Below are positions 60,833 through 64,000 of a DNA stretch of 64,000 nucleotides, in pieces (the stretch's first letter is position 1; every line of letters begins with the position of its first letter). The translations under genes were made by a program, and so were the position numbers. Source of the DNA: Burkholderiaceae bacterium. GTDB lineage: Bacteria; Pseudomonadota; Gammaproteobacteria; Burkholderiales; Burkholderiaceae_E. Under the pieces are notes generated by a model. The model saw nothing but the letters and a program-made list of their open reading frames with translations, was not told where the DNA came from and did not search any database. The stretch is taken from assembly GCA_027493945.1 (NCBI GenBank), contig JAOSJU010000001.1, forward strand, positions 2,480,001-2,544,000, given 5' to 3'.

Positions 60833-62248
60833 ATGCCCCGCTTGCTGCGCGTCGCCCTGCAAAACCTGCGTGACCTGCTGGTCACCGCTGGGCCGTTCGC
60901 GCTGATCGCGGCCGGGCTGCTCGCGGCCGCGTACTGGTACCTGCAACCGACGCCGCCGAAAGTGGTGACGCTGGCCACCGGGCAGGAGCAGGGCGCCTAT
61001 GCCGAGTTCGGCAAGCGCTACAAGGACTGGCTCGGCCGCTACGGCATCGAGGTGCGGTTGCGCACCACGCAGGGCGCTGCAGAGAACGTCGAACTGCTGC
61101 GAAACGATGCGTCCGGCGTCCAGGTCGCGTTCGTGCAGGGCGGTGCCGACTCGCAGCCGACGCTGTCCGGGCAGCCGAAGGACGACGGCCTGGTCGCGCT
61201 CGGCAGCCTGTTCTACGAGCCGGTGTGGCTGTTCTACCGCGAGGATGTCGCGCGACGGCGCTTGCGCCGCGACGCGATCGAGGGCCTCGCCGACCTGCGC
61301 GGTTGGCGGCTGAACATCGGCACGCCGGGCAGCGGCGTGCCCAACCTGATGAACCGGCTCTTCGAAGCCAACCGCGTCGATCCGGCGAGCGTGCGGCAGC
61401 GCACGCTGGGCGAGACGCCGGCGGTAGCCGCGATGCTCGACGGCAAGATGGACGCGGTGGTGTTCGCATCGGCCCCGGAGTCGCTGCTGGTGCAGATGCT
61501 GCTGCAGACGCCCGGCATCCGCCTGTACGGCTTCGCGCAGGCCGAAGCGTATTCGCGCCGCCATCCGTTCCTGAGCCCGGTGACGCTGCCGCGCGGCGTC
61601 GTCGACCTGGCGCGCGACCTGCCGCCGCGCGACGTCCAGCTGATCGCGCCCACCGCGATGCTGGTCGCGCGCGACGACACGCATCCCGCGCTGATCCAGC
61701 TCTTCGTGCAGGCGGCGCGCTCGATCCACGGCGAGGCGGGCTGGTTCCAGCGCCGCGGCGAGTTTCCGTCCGAGCGTTCGCTCGAGTGGCCGCTGGCGCG
61801 CGAGGCCGAGCGCACGCTGCGCGGCGGCACGCCGTGGCTGCAGCGCTACCTGCCGTTCTGGCTGGCCAACCTGATCGACCGGATGTGGGTCGTGCTGCTG
61901 TCGATCGTCGCGGTGCTGATCCCGTTGTCGAGGATCGTGCCGCCGCTGTACGAGTTCAAGGTGCGCTCGCGGGTCTTCCGCTGGTATGCACAACTGCGCG
62001 ACATCGAGGAGAGTGTCGACGACCGCAAGGACGCCGCGCACCGGCTGCTCGAGCGGCTCGACGAGCTCGATGCGCGCGTCGAGCGGCTGACGGTGCCGCT
62101 GTCGTACGCCGACGAGCTCTATGCGCTGCGCAGCCACATCCGGATGGTGCGCGACAGGATCGGGCGTGCCGCGTCGCCTGCCGCAGCTTCCGCTTCGACG
62201 CCCGTCTCGGCCCAGACCCCCACTTCCAGCGAGAAAACGAACCCATGA
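60833..62248 (+). CDS. TAXI-family TRAP transporter solute-binding protein, membrane-anchored
   Basis: A 471-residue protein. An N-terminal helix (residues 18-38) is followed by a TAXI binding domain (VVTLATGQEQGAYAEFGKRY, GWRLNIGTPGSGVPNLMNRL, ARDLPPRDVQLIAPTAMLVA), a second hydrophobic helix near residue 350 (MWVVLLSIVAVLIPLSRIV) and a C-terminal coiled coil. Free TAXI receptors lack the second helix; this membrane-bound variant may act as a sensor. No TRAP permease gene is nearby. Confidence 0.86.
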   Translation: MPRLLRVALQNLRDLLVTAGPFALIAAGLLAAAYWYLQPTPPKVVTLATGQEQGAYAEFGKRYKDWLGRYGIEVRLRTTQGAAENVELLRNDASGVQVAFVQGGADSQPTLSGQPKDDGLVALGSLFYEPVWLFYREDVARRRLRRDAIEGLADLRGWRLNIGTPGSGVPNLMNRLFEANRVDPASVRQRTLGETPAVAAMLDGKMDAVVFASAPESLLVQMLLQTPGIRLYGFAQAEAYSRRHPFLSPVTLPRGVVDLARDLPPRDVQLIAPTAMLVARDDTHPALIQLFVQAARSIHGEAGWFQRRGEFPSERSLEWPLAREAERTLRGGTPWLQRYLPFWLANLIDRMWVVLLSIVAVLIPLSRIVPPLYEFKVRSRVFRWYAQLRDIEESVDDRKDAAHRLLERLDELDARVERLTVPLSYADELYALRSHIRMVRDRIGRAASPAAASASTPVSAQTPTSSEKTNP

Positions 62249-63030
62249 CCGACCTGATCCAGGTGACGCGCGACGGCGCAATCGCCACCGTAGTGCTCAA
62301 CCGTGCCGACAAGCTCAACGCGATGACCAAGCCGATGTGGCAGGGGCTCGGTGATGCGATGCGCGCGCTCTCGGCCGACGACTCGCTGCGCTGCATCGTG
62401 GTGCGCGGCGCCGGCGAGAAGTCGTTCTCGCCGGGCAACGACATCGCCGAGTTCGCGACCGACCGGTCGAACAAGAAGCAGGCGATCGGGTACGGCCGCA
62501 TCATGCATGCGACCGCGCAGGCGATGATCGAGTGCCGCCATCCGCTGGTCGCGCAGATCCACGGCATCTGCGTCGGCGGCGGGCTCGAGATCGCGTCGAT
62601 GTGCGACATCCGCATCTGCGGCGAGTCGAGCCGCTTCGGCGCGCCGATCAAGAACCTCGGGCTGGTGATGGCGTATCCGGAGATGAGCCCGCTGGTGCGG
62701 CTCGCCGGCGCCGACGTCGCGCTCGAGATCCTGCTCGAGGGCCGCATCTTCGATGTCGATGCGCGCGAGGCGAAGGAGAAGCGGCTGGTCACGCGCGTGG
62801 TGCCCGACGACCAGGTCGCCGCCGAGGCGCGCGCGGCGGCCGAGCGCATCGCCGAAGGTGCGCCGCTGGTGGCGCGCTGGCACAAGAAGTTCGCGCGCCG
62901 GCTCGCCGAGGGACGGCCGATCACCGAGGCCGAGTACGACGAGTGCTTCGACTGCTTCGACACCGAGGACTTCCGGATCGGCTATTCGGCGTTCCTCGCC
63001 AAGGCGAAGCCGGCGTTCGTGGGGCGTTGA
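62245..63030 (+). CDS. Enoyl-CoA hydratase family protein
   Basis: A 261-residue crotonase. Oxyanion-hole segments are EKSFSPGNDIAEF and HGICVGGGLEIASMCD, followed by RFGAPIKNLGLVMAYPEMSPL. The ATG overlaps the TAXI gene stop (ATGA), and the CoA-transferase gene begins one base after its stop, so hydratase and transferase probably act on the same CoA ester. Confidence 0.88.
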   Translation: MTDLIQVTRDGAIATVVLNRADKLNAMTKPMWQGLGDAMRALSADDSLRCIVVRGAGEKSFSPGNDIAEFATDRSNKKQAIGYGRIMHATAQAMIECRHPLVAQIHGICVGGGLEIASMCDIRICGESSRFGAPIKNLGLVMAYPEMSPLVRLAGADVALEILLEGRIFDVDAREAKEKRLVTRVVPDDQVAAEARAAAERIAEGAPLVARWHKKFARRLAEGRPITEAEYDECFDCFDTEDFRIGYSAFLAKAKPAFVGR

Positions 63031-63031
63031 C

Positions 63032-64000
63032 GTGAGTGCCCCCGCGATTCCGCGCCCGGACGCGCACTCAGCGTCGCACCCCGGCCCGCACCCAGGCCCG
63101 CTCGCCGGCATGCGCGTGCTCGAGCTCGCGCAGATCATGGCCGGGCCCACCGCCGGCATGATGCTCGCCGACCTCGGTGCCGAAGTGATCAAGGTCGAGA
63201 AGCTGCCCGGCGGCGACGACTCGCGCGGCTATCGCGAGCCGCGCGTGAACGGCGTGTCGGCGCCGTTCATGATCCTGAACCGCAACAAGCGCGGCATCGC
63301 GCTGAACCTGAAGCACGAGCAGGGCAAGGAGGTGCTGCGCCGGATGGTCGCGCGCGCCGACGTGCTCACCGAGAACTACCGGCGCGGCACGCTCGAGAAG
63401 CTGGGGCTCGGCTACGACGCGCTGTCGAAGATCAACCCCGGCCTGATCTACTGCGCGGTGTCGGGCTACGGCCGCGACGGGCCGTGGGCCGACAAGGGCG
63501 GCTTCGACCTGATCGCGCAGGGCTTCGCGGGGCTGATGAGCATCACCGGCGAGCCGGGCCGCCCGCCGGTGAAGACCGGCAACTCGGTGGCCGACATCAA
63601 CGGCGGCATCCTGGCCGCGGTGGGCATCCTCGCCGCGTTCGTGCACAAGCTGAAGACCGGCCGCGGGCAGATGGTCGACACCTCGCTGTTGGAGGCGGCG
63701 CTGCAGCAGACCTACTGGCACGCGGCGATCTTTTTCGCCACCGGCGCGTCTCCGCAGGCGCTGGGTTCCAGCCACGTGCTCACCGCGCCGTACCAGGCGT
63801 TCCGCACCGCCGATGGCTACATCAACATCGGCGGCGCCAACCAGTCGAACTGGGAGCGCATCGCCGACGTGCTGGGGCACCCGGAGTGGAAGGCCGATCC
63901 GCGCTTCGCCGCCAACGCCGACCGGATGCGCCACCTGCCCGAGCTGGTCGCGGCGATGGAGGCGGTGCTGGCGGGCCGCGACCGCGCGCACTGGATCGAG
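63032..64000 (+). CDS. CaiB/BaiF family CoA transferase, 5' part
   Basis: 323 codons of a class III CoA transferase, open at the window edge. PLAGMRVLELAQIMAGPTAGMMLADLGAEVIKVEKLPGGDDSR is the CoA-binding start, NRNKRGIALNLK and GQMVDTSLLEAALQQ follow, the latter with the catalytic aspartate. The start is GTG 63032; ATG 63110 is an internal alternative that would leave a shorter lead before the domain. It transfers CoA between carboxylic acids, most often formyl-, succinyl- or acyl-CoA. Confidence 0.88.
   Translation, partial: MSAPAIPRPDAHSASHPGPHPGPLAGMRVLELAQIMAGPTAGMMLADLGAEVIKVEKLPGGDDSRGYREPRVNGVSAPFMILNRNKRGIALNLKHEQGKEVLRRMVARADVLTENYRRGTLEKLGLGYDALSKINPGLIYCAVSGYGRDGPWADKGGFDLIAQGFAGLMSITGEPGRPPVKTGNSVADINGGILAAVGILAAFVHKLKTGRGQMVDTSLLEAALQQTYWHAAIFFATGASPQALGSSHVLTAPYQAFRTADGYINIGGANQSNWERIADVLGHPEWKADPRFAANADRMRHLPELVAAMEAVLAGRDRAHWIE

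Overview
The window looks like a contig from a GC-rich betaproteobacterium, most likely Burkholderiales. The basis is strong GC bias at third codon positions, tightly overlapping ATGA/GTGA gene junctions, several high-affinity solute-binding proteins (iron, branched-chain amino acid type, TAXI), acyl-CoA/CaiB genes and a fused indolepyruvate ferredoxin oxidoreductase. No rRNA or taxonomic marker is present, so this is inference. About a dozen otherwise intact genes carry single-base frame breaks, several in short G or C runs. This is better explained by residual sequencing or assembly indels than by gene decay, and the affected genes are annotated as one locus each.

Layout. 1-0.8 kb: 3' end of glycogen phosphorylase facing an MJ1316/DUF504 RNA-end-recognition gene, with the shredded remains of rtcA (RNA 3'-phosphate cyclase). 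1-5.1 kb: iron-type ABC importer (binding protein, double permease, ATPase). 5.2-6.1 kb: two small genes. 6.4-16.2 kb: branched-chain amino acid/carboxylate ABC transporter followed without gaps by enoyl-CoA hydratase, acyl-CoA ligase, MaoC-type hydratase and an extradiol dioxygenase. This appears to be a catabolic operon, with a striking 764-bp composite inverted-repeat structure between the binding-protein gene and livG.

16.5-20.7 kb is the most notable region: a complete nitrifier-type hydroxylamine oxidation cluster, haoA-haoB-cycA-cycB. It encodes an octaheme hydroxylamine dehydrogenase with the P460 cross-linking tyrosine conserved, HaoB, tetraheme cytochrome c554 and the NapC/NirT-type quinone-reducing tetraheme cytochrome. 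No ammonia monooxygenase genes are in the window. A MocR-type regulator and two c5-like cytochromes follow. 23.9-38.2 kb is a copper/heavy-metal island: degraded cupredoxin, CopA-type ATPase, cytochrome c, HME-RND efflux operon, two-component system, Met-rich periplasmic protein, SHOCT and DUF411 proteins. A shared TGACA-N4-TGTAA-like box lies upstream of three of its transcription units.

38.3-45.9 kb: TetR gene with its own operator, DsrE and TusA sulfur carriers, tRNA-Arg(CCG), ProX-type deacylase, MFS transporter, ArsR-rhodanese regulator, metallo-beta-lactamase-fold protein, a zinc phospholipase C-like secreted protein, and an Lrp regulator divergent from the 1191-residue indolepyruvate:ferredoxin oxidoreductase (46.1-49.6 kb). 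49.7-59.6 kb is accessory DNA: toxin-antitoxin pair, broken vapC, EamA gene plus a partial second copy, SagB-like nitroreductase, two secreted or Sel1 proteins, and a very large exonuclease-RecQ-UvrD fusion helicase translationally coupled to a small truncated ORF. 59.9-64 kb: AEC permease, TAXI binding protein, enoyl-CoA hydratase and a CaiB-type CoA transferase that runs off the end.
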